DNA from: Cryobacterium arcticum
GTDB taxonomy: Bacteria; Actinomycetota; Actinomycetes; Actinomycetales; Microbacteriaceae
Direction: 5' to 3'
NCBI RefSeq assembly: GCF_003185895.1
Contig: NZ_QHLY01000012.1
Coordinates: forward strand, 1,825,844 to 1,889,843
DNA: 64,000 nt
Made by a program: the position numbers and the translations under genes. This document shows, one piece after another, positions 44,583-53,683 of the stretch; within the stretch, counting starts at the first letter, position 1, and every line of letters begins with the position of its first letter. The notes beneath the pieces are model-generated. The model was not told the origin of the DNA. It did not search any database and was given only the letters and a program-made list of their open reading frames with translations.

Positions 44583-46262
44583 CTACTCCCATTCGATGGT
44601 CCCCGGCGGCTTCGACGTGACGTCGAGTACCACGCGGTTGACCCCGTCGACCTCGTTGGTGATGCGGTTGGAGATCTTCGCGAGCAGGTCGTACGGCAGG
44701 CGAGTCCAGTCGGCGGTCATGGCGTCTTCGCTGGACACCGGGCGCAGCACGATCGGGTGGCCGTAGGTGCGGCCGTCACCCTGCACGCCCACCGAGCGCA
44801 CGTCGGCGAGCAACACCACCGGGCACTGCCAGATCTCGCGGTCCAGGCCCGCGGCGGTCAGTTCGAAGCGCACGATCGCATCCGCCTGGCGGAGCAGGTC
44901 CAGACGCTCCTGGGTGACCTCACCGACGATGCGGATGCCGAGGCCAGGTCCGGGGAACGGCTGGCGCTGCACGATCTCGGCCGGCAGGCCCAGCTCGGCG
45001 CCGACGGCACGTACCTCGTCCTTGAACAGGGCGCGCAGCGGCTCGACGAGCTCGAACTGCAGGTCTTCGGGCAGCCCGCCCACGTTGTGGTGGCTCTTGA
45101 TGTTGGCGGTGCCGCTGCCGCCGCCGGACTCGACCACGTCGGGGTACAGGGTGCCCTGCACCAGGAAGCGGATCGGGTCGCCGTCGATCTCGGCGGACTC
45201 CTTGATCAGCTCGGCCTGGGCCTGCTCGAAGGTGCGGATGAACTCGCGACCGATGATCTTGCGCTTGGTCTCCGGGTCGCTGACACCGGCGAGGGCCTGG
45301 ATGAACTGCTCGCGCACATCCACGGTCACCAGGCGCACACCGGTGGACTTGACGTAGTCCTCCTCGACCTGGCGGCGCTCGTCTTCGCGCAGCAGGCCGT
45401 GGTCGACGAAGACGCAGACCAACTGGTCGCCGATGGCCTTGTGCACCAGGGCGGCCGCGACGGCGGAGTCGACGCCGCCGGACAGGCCGCAGATGACCTT
45501 GCCGGTGCCCACCTGGGCGCGGATCTTGGCGACCTGCTCGGCGATGACGTTGCCGCTGTTCCAGTCGGCGGGGATGCCGGCGGCGCGGTGCAGGAAGCTC
45601 TCGATCACGTGCTGGCCGTGCTCGGAGTGCTTGACCTCCGGGTGCCACTGCACACCGTAGAGGCGGCGCTCGTCGTTGGCGAACGCGGCCACCGGAGTAG
45701 ACGTGGTGGACGCCAGGACGGTGAAGCCGTCGGGCGCCTTGGAGACGGAGTCGCCGTGGCTCATCCACACGGTCTGCTCCACCGGCTGGTCGGCGAGCAG
45801 CGCGTTCACGCTGTCGGCGACGACGACCGGGGTGGAGCCGTACTCGCGCTGGCCGGTGTGCGAGACCTCGCCGCCGAGGGCGGTGGCCATCACCTGGAAG
45901 CCGTAGCAAATGCCCAGCACCGGAATGCCGAGGTCGAAGATGGCCGCGTCGAATGCCGGCGCGCCCTCCGCGTAGACGCTGGACGGTCCGCCGGAGAGCA
46001 CGATGCCGATCGGGTTCTTGGCCACGACTTCGGCAGCCGTGATCGAGTGCGCCACGATCTCCGAGTACACGGATGCTTCGCGCACCCGTCGGGCGATCAG
46101 CTGCGCGTACTGCGCACCGAAGTCCACCACGAGCACCGGGCGGCTGGTGCCGGCCGGTTCCACGTCGGCAGACGCGGTCTCGGTGCCGAGCAGGTTCTCG
46201 AGACCTTCCGCACCTTCTGCGCCGTCGGCGCCCACAACATCCATCGGGTTGACGACACTCAT
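44583..46262 (-). CDS. guaA: GuaA, GMP synthase (glutamine-hydrolysing)
   Basis: Converts XMP to GMP with glutamine and ATP. The 559-residue protein has a ~40-residue extra N-terminus, a class I amidotransferase domain ([17 protein letters not shown]; nucleophile C119 in [16 protein letters not shown]), the PP-loop [12 protein letters not shown] near 265, and the dimerisation domain ending [14 protein letters not shown] 46262 overlaps the DUF3817 stop (ATGA), and the gene is last in a five-gene operon. Upstream in-frame starts lie inside DUF3817. Confidence 0.97.
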   Translation of the reverse strand: MSVVNPMDVVGADGAEGAEGLENLLGTETASADVEPAGTSRPVLVVDFGAQYAQLIARRVREASVYSEIVAHSITAAEVVAKNPIGIVLSGGPSSVYAEGAPAFDAAIFDLGIPVLGICYGFQVMATALGGEVSHTGQREYGSTPVVVADSVNALLADQPVEQTVWMSHGDSVSKAPDGFTVLASTTSTPVAAFANDERRLYGVQWHPEVKHSEHGQHVIESFLHRAAGIPADWNSGNVIAEQVAKIRAQVGTGKVICGLSGGVDSAVAAALVHKAIGDQLVCVFVDHGLLREDERRQVEEDYVKSTGVRLVTVDVREQFIQALAGVSDPETKRKIIGREFIRTFEQAQAELIKESAEIDGDPIRFLVQGTLYPDVVESGGGSGTANIKSHHNVGGLPEDLQFELVEPLRALFKDEVRAVGAELGLPAEIVQRQPFPGPGLGIRIVGEVTQERLDLLRQADAIVRFELTAAGLDREIWQCPVVLLADVRSVGVQGDGRTYGHPIVLRPVSSEDAMTADWTRLPYDLLAKISNRITNEVDGVNRVVLDVTSKPPGTIEWE

Positions 46263-46696
46263 GCTCGGGCTCCGCTTTCGATCGGTGCCGCGGTATGCGC
46301 GGCGAGGTAGGACTTGACCCGGTTGCCGATCCGTACCTCCAGGAAGAAGGACAGGAACGGGATGATGCCACCGAGGGCGATCAGCAGGAAGGTCGCGAAC
46401 GGCCAGCGCATGATGCTCCACAGGCGGAAGTCGGCAAACAGGTAGAGAACGTAGAACCAGCCGTGCACGATCAGGATCGCGGTGCTCAGGTTGAAGGCGG
46501 TCACGGTGTCGCGGGCGACGAGCGCGAGGAAACCGTTCGGGCCGCCGATCTCGAGCTCGTACTGGAAGACGAACTTGAGGATCACCTCGACGCAGAGCAG
46601 CAGGAGGAAGACACCGGTGATGATCGACGAGACCTGGTACAGCCGTAGGGCCCCGGGGATTCTGGGCAGGTCGGCAGGCTTGGGTTCAAGTGGCAT
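46259..46696 (-). CDS. DUF3817 membrane protein
   Basis: A 145-residue protein with three or four membrane helices. [20 protein letters not shown] near the start, [17 protein letters not shown] in the middle and [15 protein letters not shown] are the DUF3817 signature; the same fold region occurs in YdzA/Yip1-like small proteins. It commonly sits just upstream of guaA in actinobacteria, as here. ATG 46696 is chosen because a longer start would read back into the SURF1 end. Confidence 0.88.
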   Translation of the reverse strand: MPLEPKPADLPRIPGALRLYQVSSIITGVFLLLLCVEVILKFVFQYELEIGGPNGFLALVARDTVTAFNLSTAILIVHGWFYVLYLFADFRLWSIMRWPFATFLLIALGGIIPFLSFFLEVRIGNRVKSYLAAHTAAPIESGARA

Positions 46697-46706
46697 AGGG
46701 CTAATT

Positions 46707-47549
46707 CTACGGGGCCTTCGCGTGCGGTCGCTCGGCGGGAGCGTCGGTGCCGCCGGCGGGGTCTTCCCCGCTGTCGCCATCCCTGTCGGCCGCGGCAAGT
46801 TCGGCTTCCTCGAGTTCGCGTTCCCAGGCATCCCGCACCAGGCGGTACCAGAGGAACACGGCGAAGCCGGCGAAGACGGCCCATTCGAGGGCGTAGAAGA
46901 TGTTCAGCCAGTTCAGGGGCACCTCGACCACGGGCTCCGGGGAGTCGATGGCGACGAGGCCGTCGGGCGCGGCGGAGTCGACGATGTAGCCCTGGTAGAC
47001 CGACTGGTCGCTCCAGTTGGCCCAGAGGTTGATCAGCGCCGCGGTGGAGACGGTGGTCATCGTGTGCGGGTCGACGCCATCGGCGGGCACCTCGGGCGCT
47101 TCGGAAGGCAGGAACCGTCCGGTCAGCGGCTGCAGCGATGCGATGCTCATTTGTGAGGCGAGCCGGTCGCGCACGGCGGCGGCGGTATCGGCGTCCGCGG
47201 TCCAGCCGCGGGCGACCGCGATGCTGGCACCTTCGGCGGTGACGAAGTGGCTGACCACCCAGTACCCGGTCTCGCCGCCGTTGTGCCGGCCGCTGATGAT
47301 CTGCTCGTCACCGGCCACGAACGAACCGCTGGTCTCGACCATCTGGCCTTCCGCGATCTGCCGGGGCGGGCCATCCGGGGTCACGATCTCGGTGAGCGGC
47401 TGCACGGTCTCGGTGCTGCGCTCCACGACCTCACCCGAACTGATGGCACGGTCCAGCTGCCACTGGCCGAGCAGGGCGAAACCGGCGGCGATGGCCAGCG
47501 CCAGCACCAGGGCCGCGATCCAGCGCGGGCGCAGCATCATGCCGATCAT
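46707..47549 (-). CDS. SURF1-family cytochrome oxidase biogenesis protein
   Basis: A 280-residue protein with two membrane helices, at residues ~10-28 and ~222-242, and a soluble domain between them. FALLGQWQLDRA after helix 1, VETSGSF, GYWVVSHFVTAEGASIAVARG and WLNIFYALEWAVFAGF are SURF1 features. SURF1 helps insert heme a into cytochrome aa3 oxidase. Start ATG 47549 overlaps the antiporter stop. Confidence 0.9.
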   Translation of the reverse strand: MIGMMLRPRWIAALVLALAIAAGFALLGQWQLDRAISSGEVVERSTETVQPLTEIVTPDGPPRQIAEGQMVETSGSFVAGDEQIISGRHNGGETGYWVVSHFVTAEGASIAVARGWTADADTAAAVRDRLASQMSIASLQPLTGRFLPSEAPEVPADGVDPHTMTTVSTAALINLWANWSDQSVYQGYIVDSAAPDGLVAIDSPEPVVEVPLNWLNIFYALEWAVFAGFAVFLWYRLVRDAWERELEEAELAAADRDGDSGEDPAGGTDAPAERPHAKAP

Positions 47550-48901
47550 GAGTAGTCCCCGGTGCGGTCGTCGGCGTCGGCCTTGTCGGGCTTCGTGGTC
47601 TTCGGGTAGGTGTCAGAGATGAAGTCCATCATCGGGTCTCCGGTTTTCTGCTCCTGGGTGGCCGCCTCGACCAGGGCGATCTCCTCCGCACGCATGGCGT
47701 CGCGCTCGGGCGAGCGGGTCGGCGGATGCTTGGCCTTCGACCGGCGGCCGAGCGCGGCGCCGATCTTCTCCGAGTTGGCGGTGAAGAGCGGACCGAGGAT
47801 GGCCATGGTGAGCACGTACAGACCGGCAAAGGGTTGCAGGCGCGCATCGAGGCCGGCGCTCACCGAGAGGGTCGCCAGGATCAGGGTGAACTCCCCGCGG
47901 TTGACGAAGATCGCGGCGGTGTTGAGGCCTTCGCGGATGCCCATCTGATGCATCCGGGCCAGCAGCATGCCCGAGCCCAGGCTGAGCACGAACGTCAGCA
48001 CGATGGCGATCAGCACCACGCCGATCACCGAGCCGAACTCGGCCACATTGAGCGCCAGGCCGAAGTTGAGGAAGAAGAACGCGCCGAACACGTCGCGCAG
48101 CGGCACGGCGACCCGTTCGATGCGGCCTCGGTAGGTGCTGGCGCCGAGCACCACGCCGATGAGGAAGGCACCGATGGCGTCGGTGACGCCGATGATCTCG
48201 CCGATGCCGGCGAACAGCACGGCGAGGCCGAAGAACAGGATGGTGAACAGTTCGTCGTCTTTGGTGCGCATCAGCTTGGAGACCACCCGGCCGCCCCACC
48301 GGGCGACGGAGAACATCACCACCAGGAACAGGAACGCGATCGCCAGCTGCAGCACGATCGGCCAGATCTCGGTCTCGCCGCTGAGCACAACTGAGACGAT
48401 GGCGAGGTAGACGGCGATGAAGATGTCACCGACCACGGTGACCCCGAGGATCATCGGGGTCTCCTTGTTCGCCAGCCTTCGCAGTTCGATCAGCAACTTG
48501 GTGATGATGGCGCTGGAGGAGGTGCCGGTCATGCCCGCGATGACGAGGGCCTCCCGGGTTCCCCAGCCCACCATGATGCCGAAGGCAAAGCCAGCGCCCA
48601 TGTTGATCAGGATGTAGGAGCCGCCGGAGATCAACAGTTTTCCGGCGTCGCCGAAGAAGGCGTCCTGGTCAAACTCGAGGCCCAGACTGAACAGCAACAG
48701 GATGAGGCCGAAGACGGCGATCAGTTCGATGTCGGCGGATTGGAAGTCGAGCGGGAACCATCCGCTGTACGGGCTGGCCATGAGGCCCACGATCATGTAG
48801 ATCGGGATCGACGGCAGGCCGATCAGTTTGCCCAGGCGGCCCAAGCCGTAGGCAACCACCAGCAGGATGCCCAGGGTGATGAGGTCTTCACCGAGGTGCA
48901 T
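47546..48901 (-). CDS. CPA2 cation:proton antiporter (KhtU-like)
   Basis: A 451-residue antiporter with about twelve helices (5-390): LGLEFDQDAFF, GMTGTSSSAIITKLLIE and GAFLIGVVLGAS are CPA2/KefB-type core features. The C-terminal ~60 residues are hydrophilic; there is no RCK domain. The regulatory RCK_C protein is encoded three bases upstream, so the pair resembles the K+/H+ antiporter KhtTU/AmhMT of Bacillus. Confidence 0.9.
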   Translation of the reverse strand: MHLGEDLITLGILLVVAYGLGRLGKLIGLPSIPIYMIVGLMASPYSGWFPLDFQSADIELIAVFGLILLLFSLGLEFDQDAFFGDAGKLLISGGSYILINMGAGFAFGIMVGWGTREALVIAGMTGTSSSAIITKLLIELRRLANKETPMILGVTVVGDIFIAVYLAIVSVVLSGETEIWPIVLQLAIAFLFLVVMFSVARWGGRVVSKLMRTKDDELFTILFFGLAVLFAGIGEIIGVTDAIGAFLIGVVLGASTYRGRIERVAVPLRDVFGAFFFLNFGLALNVAEFGSVIGVVLIAIVLTFVLSLGSGMLLARMHQMGIREGLNTAAIFVNRGEFTLILATLSVSAGLDARLQPFAGLYVLTMAILGPLFTANSEKIGAALGRRSKAKHPPTRSPERDAMRAEEIALVEAATQEQKTGDPMMDFISDTYPKTTKPDKADADDRTGDYS

Positions 48902-48904
48902 CGG

Positions 48905-49432
48905 TCAACCTCCGGGCGGAGAGTCGACGGTCTTCGCGGTGATCGCGCCGGTGCGGAAGAAGGCGAACGCCTTCGCCACCTTCTCGGGCGAGCCGGCCAC
49001 GACGAGGGTGTCGCCGGGGAAGACCTTGAAGTCGGGAGCCGGGGCCGGGTTCGCGGATTCCCCGCGCACCACTGCCACGACGGTGAGCCCAGCGATGCCG
49101 CGTTCGGCGGGATTGCCGAGTGCCTGGCCGGCGATGTGGTCCTCGTAATCGACCGTGAACCAGTCGATGCTGAGCCCGGGGATCTGGTCGAGCGCGGTGA
49201 GCGACTCGGTGATCTGGGTGCCGCCGAGCAGTTCGGCGAGGGTGTGCGCCTCGTCTTCGCTCAGGCGTAGGGACACCTTGCTGGCGTCGGGGCCGCCCTC
49301 GTCATCGGCGAAGGTGATGAGGTCGCTGTGGCCGGAGCGGTGTGCGATCACGCCCACCTTGCCGCCGTCATCGGTGATGAAGGTGTGCAGCACACCGACA
49401 CCGGGGAGCTTGACCCGTCGAACGTCAACCAT
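48905..49432 (-). CDS. Antiporter regulatory subunit with RCK_C domain (KhtT-like)
   Basis: A 175-residue cytosolic regulator. The N-terminal half (VKLPGVGVLHTFITDDG, HTLAELLGG) is the KhtT-type domain, and residues ~88-165 form the RCK_C/TrkA_C fold, with GLTVVAVVRGESANPAP and FPGDTLVVAGSPEKV. In Bacillus KhtT inhibits its antiporter partner and responds to pH and c-di-AMP; that this one does so is inference. ATG 49432 follows AGGAGTCGCACC. First gene of the operon that runs to guaA. Confidence 0.9.
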   Translation of the reverse strand: MVDVRRVKLPGVGVLHTFITDDGGKVGVIAHRSGHSDLITFADDEGGPDASKVSLRLSEDEAHTLAELLGGTQITESLTALDQIPGLSIDWFTVDYEDHIAGQALGNPAERGIAGLTVVAVVRGESANPAPAPDFKVFPGDTLVVAGSPEKVAKAFAFFRTGAITAKTVDSPPGG

Positions 49433-49466
49433 GGTGCGACTCCTGAGGCTTGTGGGCGGTCTATCT

Positions 49467-49495
49467 ATTCTACCGGAGGGTTTCGCCCGGTTGAC
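49467..49495 (-). promoter_or_regulatory. Promoter of the KhtT-antiporter-SURF1-DUF3817-guaA operon
   Basis: TAGAAT (49467-49472 on the minus strand) with GTCAAC 17 bases upstream. The leader of ~30 bases contains the AGGAG used by the first gene. Confidence 0.5.
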
Positions 49496-49592
49496 CTGGG
49501 GCCGGCGCCGCCGCATCCGGTGCGCCCCGTGCCCGCTCGCGCCGGTGCTCGGTGCATGTCCTCCGCGGGGCCGGGTGCGCCTCTTCTTGCCC

Positions 49593-49622
49593 GATGACCC
49601 TGCTATGGGGGGCTCATCCAGC
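49593..49622. repeat. Left imperfect direct repeat flanking the AbiEi-like gene
   Basis: Thirty bases beginning GATGACCCTGCTATGG match 50731-50760 at 25 positions in the same orientation. The two copies bracket the AbiEi-like gene. Confidence 0.6.
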
Positions 49623-49719
49623 GAGAGCGGGCGCACTGCACAGGCCATGCCTGTGAGCAGAAGTGCACAGATGCGACCCGCCCGCCGCCGCTCTCCGCAC
49701 GCTCTGGAAATCTGTCCGC

Positions 49720-50694
49720 ATGGACACCACATCAACGACCACCTTGCACGTCCTCGCAGCGCTGTCCGGCAATAGGGGGCTCATCCTGGCTGGCGACGTG
49801 GCGCGGGTCGGCCTCCAGCACGAACTCCGCCGGGAGTTCGACCGTCACACCGTCGTCCGCCTACGCCGCGGCGTGTATGTGCTCTCCTCCGAGTGGGATG
49901 CCCTCGGCCCGGATGAGCGCTACCTCCGGCGCATCCATGCTCACGCCGTAGTCGCTGAGGAGCCTGTGGTGTACTCGCATGTGTCGGCAGCGGCCCTCTG
50001 GGGCTTGCCGATCGTCGGTGCCTGGCCACCGGAGATCCATTGGTCCACCGCGGCGGCAGCCGGGGGCCGCACTCGCCACGGCGTGGTGCGCCATACGCAA
50101 GAACATGACCTTGACGTCACCGTGCACGATGGACTCCGAGTGACGTCCGTCGCCGCCACGGCGGTGGCGCTGGCCAGAGTGCTCCGGTTCGGCCAAGCCG
50201 TTGCGGTGATGGATAAGGCGATCCACGAGCCACGGGAGGGGCACGCGCTGACCACCATCGCGGAACTGGAACGGGCCTTCGGCCAGCTCGGCCGGGTTCC
50301 CGGCCGAACGGCGGCGCGGCGGGTGCTGGAGTTCGCGTCGCCGCTATCAGGCTCACCCGGGGAGTCGATCAGCCGGGCCGGCATCTTCATGCTGGGCTTT
50401 CTCCTGCCCGAGTTGCAGGTGTCGCACTGGGATCGCGACGGCCTGATCGGGTTCACGGACTTCTTCTGGCGCGGCGTGGGTTCCGTCGGCGAGTTCGACG
50501 GGCTCGGCAAGTACCTACGCGACGAGTTCACCGGCGGGCGCCCCACTGCCGACATCGTCATCGCCGAGAAGATCCGGGAAGACAGGCTGCGTGCACTGGG
50601 GCTGGGTGTCTTCCGCTGGGATTGGCCGGTCGCTACCTCCCTCTCGGCGCTCGGCGACCTTCTCACGCGCAACGGTATTCCCCGAGCTCGCTAG
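49720..50694 (+). CDS. Orphan AbiEi-like antitoxin-domain protein with possible C-terminal nuclease fold
   Basis: A 324-residue protein. Residues ~18-55 (LILAGDVARVG...VVRLRRGVYVLSS) form a winged-helix typical of AbiEi antitoxins of type IV toxin-antitoxin systems, and VYSHVSAAALWGLP is the second AbiEi-type block. The C-terminal part has GFTDFFWRGVGSVGEFDG, KY and then REDRLRALGLGVFRWDW, an Asp/Glu/Lys spacing like PD-(D/E)XK or Vsr-type nucleases. No AbiEii nucleotidyltransferase gene is adjacent. ATG 49720 is used; ribosome site weak. Flanked by 30-base repeats, and its direction opposes both neighbours, which may mean insertion. Confidence 0.78.
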   Translation: MDTTSTTTLHVLAALSGNRGLILAGDVARVGLQHELRREFDRHTVVRLRRGVYVLSSEWDALGPDERYLRRIHAHAVVAEEPVVYSHVSAAALWGLPIVGAWPPEIHWSTAAAAGGRTRHGVVRHTQEHDLDVTVHDGLRVTSVAATAVALARVLRFGQAVAVMDKAIHEPREGHALTTIAELERAFGQLGRVPGRTAARRVLEFASPLSGSPGESISRAGIFMLGFLLPELQVSHWDRDGLIGFTDFFWRGVGSVGEFDGLGKYLRDEFTGGRPTADIVIAEKIREDRLRALGLGVFRWDWPVATSLSALGDLLTRNGIPRAR

Positions 50695-50725
50695 ACCTCG
50701 CGCAGGCACCCGGTGTGCCCCGCCT

Positions 50726-50761
50726 GGCTGGATGAGCCCGCTATAGGAGGATCATCCAGCC
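50726..50761. terminator. Hairpin between the AbiEi-like gene and glpD
   Basis: GGCTGGATGA (50726-50735) pairs perfectly with TCATCCAGCC (50752-50761), 16-base loop. It lies in the 94-base gap of two convergent genes; no U-tract. It overlaps the right flanking repeat. Confidence 0.6.
50731..50760. repeat. Right imperfect direct repeat flanking the AbiEi-like gene
   Basis: Partner of 49593-49622 with five mismatches in 30, beginning GATGAGCCCGCTATAG. Confidence 0.6.
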
Positions 50762-50788
50762 ATACGAGGTGCGGTCGACAGCGTCCGG

Positions 50789-52513
50789 TCAGTTGGTGAC
50801 GATGTCCGGTGCCTCCAGCCGCACCCGGTCGGCGGACTCGTCGTCGGGCTGGGTCTGCGACTCCCGCTCGGAGGCCACGCGTTGCAGGTAGGTCGCCACC
50901 TCGTGCTCTTCTCGGTCGGTGTCCCAGCCGAGCACATCGGCAAGCAAGCGGGCCGCGACCGGGGCCGCGGACACCCCGCGGTCCCAGGCTTCGATTGAGA
51001 TGCGGGTGCGCCGGGCGAGTACGTCCTCGAGGTGCAAGGCGCCCAGGTGAGTGGCCGCGTAGACAACCTCGGCCTGAATGTAGTCGTCGGCGCCGGGCAG
51101 CGGGTCGGCGAGCGCGGGGTTCTCCTTGATCAGGTCGAGGAGCTCGTCGGTGAGGGTGCCGTAGCGGTTGAGCAGGTGCTCCATCCGCACGGTGTGCAGG
51201 TTGAACGCGTGCGCGATCTTGCTGCGCTTGTTCCAGGCCGCCCGGTAGCCCTCCGCGCCGAGCAGCGGGATCTCCTTGGTGGTGGACGGCGGCACCAGCC
51301 CGTCGAGCGCATCCACTGCCGCGTCGATCGCGTCCTTGGCCATCACCCGGTAGGTGGTCCACTTGCCGCCGGCGATCACGACCAGGCCGGGCACCGAGTG
51401 CCCCACCAGGTGCTCCCGGGAGAGCTTGGAGGTCTGCTCGCTCTCCCCCGCCAGCAGTGGCCGGAGGCCCGCGTAGACGCCCTCCACGTCTTCCCGGGTG
51501 AGCGGAACCTGCAGCACCGAGTTCACGTGCTCGAGCAGGTAGTCGATGTCGGCGGCCGTGGCGGCCGGATGCGCCTTGTCGAGGTGCCAGTCGGTGTCGG
51601 TGGTGCCGATCAGCCAGTGCCGACCCCAGGGGATGACAAAGAGCACGCTCTTCTCGGTGCGGAGCAGCAAACCCATCGCGGATTGGAATCGGTCTCGCGG
51701 CACGACCAGGTGAATGCCCTTGGAGGCGCGCACCTTGAAGGTGCCTCGCTCCCCCACCATCCGCTGGGTGTCGTCGGTCCAGACGCCGGTGGCGTTGACC
51801 ACCTGCTTGGCGCGCACCTCGAACCGTTCGCCGGTCTGCAGGTCGTGGGCTTGGACGCCGACGACCCGTTCGCCCACCTTGATGAAGCCTTCCACCCGCA
51901 CTCGGCTGGCGGCGTGGGCGCCGTAGAAGGAGGCAGTGCGGGCGAGTGAGGCCACATAGAGGGCGTCGTCGACCTGGGCGTCGTAGTAGGTGATGCCGCC
52001 GACCAGGGCGTTGTGGTTCAGGCTCGGCACCAGCTTCTGCACCTGGCCGCGGCTGAGGTGCTGGTGGTGCGGCACACCCGGCCGGCCACCCAGGTAGCTC
52101 AGTACGTCATAGAGCAGCATGCCGGCACCCACATAGGCGCGCTCGGTGACCCGCTTCTTCAGCGGATAGAGAAAACGCACGGGCTTGACCAGGTGCGGCG
52201 CGATGGTCTTCAGCAGCAGGCCACGTTCGGTGAGGGCCTCCCGCACCAGGCGGAAGTCGAGCTGTTCGAGATAGCGGATGCCGCCGTGCACCAGCTTCGA
52301 CGACCGGCTGGAGGTGCCGGATGCCCAGTCGCGTGCCTCGAGGATGCCGACGCTGAGGCCGCGGGTGACGGCATCCAGCGCGGCGCCGGTGCCTACGATC
52401 CCACCACCGACAACCAGGATGTCGACTTCCTTGGACTTCAGCCGCTCGATCGCCGCCGCGCGTTCCTCAGGCCCAAGCTTGTTGGACCGTGTCACCGAAT
52501 TATCGTGCGTCAT
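50789..52513 (-). CDS. glpD: GlpD, aerobic glycerol-3-phosphate dehydrogenase
   Basis: FAD enzyme that oxidises glycerol-3-phosphate to DHAP and feeds electrons to quinone at the membrane. The 574-residue product has the dinucleotide motif ILVVGGGIVGTGAALDAVTR near 33-52, TSSRSSKLVHGGIRYLEQ, WGRHWLIGTTDTDWH, AGGKWTTYR and the C-terminal helical DAO_C domain with its MEHLLNRYG. A ~35-residue acidic tail follows. ATG 52513 is preceded by GGGAG. Together with glpQ it makes a glycerophosphodiester use route. Confidence 0.95.
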   Translation of the reverse strand: MTHDNSVTRSNKLGPEERAAAIERLKSKEVDILVVGGGIVGTGAALDAVTRGLSVGILEARDWASGTSSRSSKLVHGGIRYLEQLDFRLVREALTERGLLLKTIAPHLVKPVRFLYPLKKRVTERAYVGAGMLLYDVLSYLGGRPGVPHHQHLSRGQVQKLVPSLNHNALVGGITYYDAQVDDALYVASLARTASFYGAHAASRVRVEGFIKVGERVVGVQAHDLQTGERFEVRAKQVVNATGVWTDDTQRMVGERGTFKVRASKGIHLVVPRDRFQSAMGLLLRTEKSVLFVIPWGRHWLIGTTDTDWHLDKAHPAATAADIDYLLEHVNSVLQVPLTREDVEGVYAGLRPLLAGESEQTSKLSREHLVGHSVPGLVVIAGGKWTTYRVMAKDAIDAAVDALDGLVPPSTTKEIPLLGAEGYRAAWNKRSKIAHAFNLHTVRMEHLLNRYGTLTDELLDLIKENPALADPLPGADDYIQAEVVYAATHLGALHLEDVLARRTRISIEAWDRGVSAAPVAARLLADVLGWDTDREEHEVATYLQRVASERESQTQPDDESADRVRLEAPDIVTN

Positions 52514-52561
52514 CTGCAAACTCCCTCGACATCGATGGTGCTTGCTTCGACGCTAGTTCAC

Positions 52562-53677
52562 TCAGTACGGCGCGACAACTACCTCTACCCGCTGAAATTC
52601 TTTGATTCCGCTGTATCCGGTGGTGGCCATCGAGCGGCGCAGCGCGCCGACCAAGTTGGCGGTGCCGTCGGCCGCGGAGGCCGGTCCGTAGAGGATCGCC
52701 TCGAGCGGGGCGACGGTGCCGACCTCGACGCGCTTGCCGCGGGGCAGCTGCGAGTGGTGTGCTTCGGCTCCCCAGTGGAAGCCGCCGCCGGGGGCGTCGG
52801 TGGCGCGGGCGAGGGCGGTGCCGAGCATCACGGCATCCGCACCGCAGGCTATCGCCTTGACGATGTCGCCGGAGGTGCTGAGGCCGCCGTCGGCGATCAC
52901 GTGCACGTAGCGTCCGCCGGACTCGTCCATGTAGTCGCGGCGGGCGCCGGCGACGTCGGCCACGGCGGTGGCCATCGGGGCGTGGATGCCGAGGCTGGTG
53001 CGGGTCGTGGAGGCCGCGCCGCCGCCGAAGCCGACGAGCACGCCAGCCGCTCCGGTGCGCATCAGGTGCAGCGCCGCGGTGTAGGTGGCGGCGCCGCCCA
53101 CGATCACGGGCACGTCGAGGTCGTAGATGAACTTCTTGAGGTTGAGCGGCTCCTGGTTGCGGGAGACGTGCTCGGCCGAGACGGTGGTGCCACGGATGAC
53201 GAACAGGTCGACGCCGGCGGCGACGACGGTCTCGTACAGCTCCTGGGTGCGCTGCGGCGACAGGGCGCCGGCGACGGTGACTCCGGCAGCGCGGATCTCG
53301 GCGAGACGCTCGGTGACCAGGCTGGGCTTGATCGGCTCGGCGTAGATCTCCTGCATGCGCGCGGTGGTCTTGTCGGCGGGCAGGCTGCGAATCTCGGCGA
53401 GCAGGGGCTCGGGGTTCTCGTACCGGGTCCAGAGGCCCTCGAGGTCGAGCACACCCAGTCCGCCGAGCTTGCCCATCATGATCGCCGTGGTCGGCGAGAC
53501 GACGGAGTCCATCGGGGCGGCGAGGAACGGGATGTCGAATTGGTAGGCGTCGATGGACCAGCCGACCGACACATCCTCCGGGTCACGGGTGCGCCGAGAC
53601 GGCACCACCGCGATGTCGTCAAAGGCGTATACACGCCGTGCGCGCTTGGACCGGCCGATCTCAATTTCCATACTCAC
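52562..53677 (-). CDS. guaB3: GuaB3, IMP dehydrogenase-related protein
   Basis: A 371-residue TIM-barrel of the IMPDH/GMPR family without CBS domains. The N-terminus SKRARRVYAFDDIAVVPSRR and AAPMDSVVSP are typical GuaB3. The IMPDH active loop GPGSICTTR is GGGAASTTR here, with Ser at 223 where the catalytic Cys should be; VIADGGLSTSGDIVKAIACG binds phosphate. The reaction is therefore uncertain. GTG 53677 lies six bases after TAAACT, so the mRNA may be leaderless; ATG two codons on is the alternative. It follows guaB, with palindromic element C in between. Confidence 0.9.
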   Translation of the reverse strand: MSMEIEIGRSKRARRVYAFDDIAVVPSRRTRDPEDVSVGWSIDAYQFDIPFLAAPMDSVVSPTTAIMMGKLGGLGVLDLEGLWTRYENPEPLLAEIRSLPADKTTARMQEIYAEPIKPSLVTERLAEIRAAGVTVAGALSPQRTQELYETVVAAGVDLFVIRGTTVSAEHVSRNQEPLNLKKFIYDLDVPVIVGGAATYTAALHLMRTGAAGVLVGFGGGAASTTRTSLGIHAPMATAVADVAGARRDYMDESGGRYVHVIADGGLSTSGDIVKAIACGADAVMLGTALARATDAPGGGFHWGAEAHHSQLPRGKRVEVGTVAPLEAILYGPASAADGTANLVGALRRSMATTGYSGIKEFQRVEVVVAPY

Positions 53678-53683
53678 AAGCCC

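Noticed and set aside
49766..49795. Third copy of the AbiEi flanking repeat inside the gene
   Set aside because: Only the AGGGGGCTCATCC core is shared and it codes for a normal part of the N-terminal domain, so chance similarity is likely.
49720..50694. A complete type IV toxin-antitoxin pair
   Set aside because: No AbiEii-like nucleotidyltransferase is adjacent; neighbours are an antiporter regulator and glpD.
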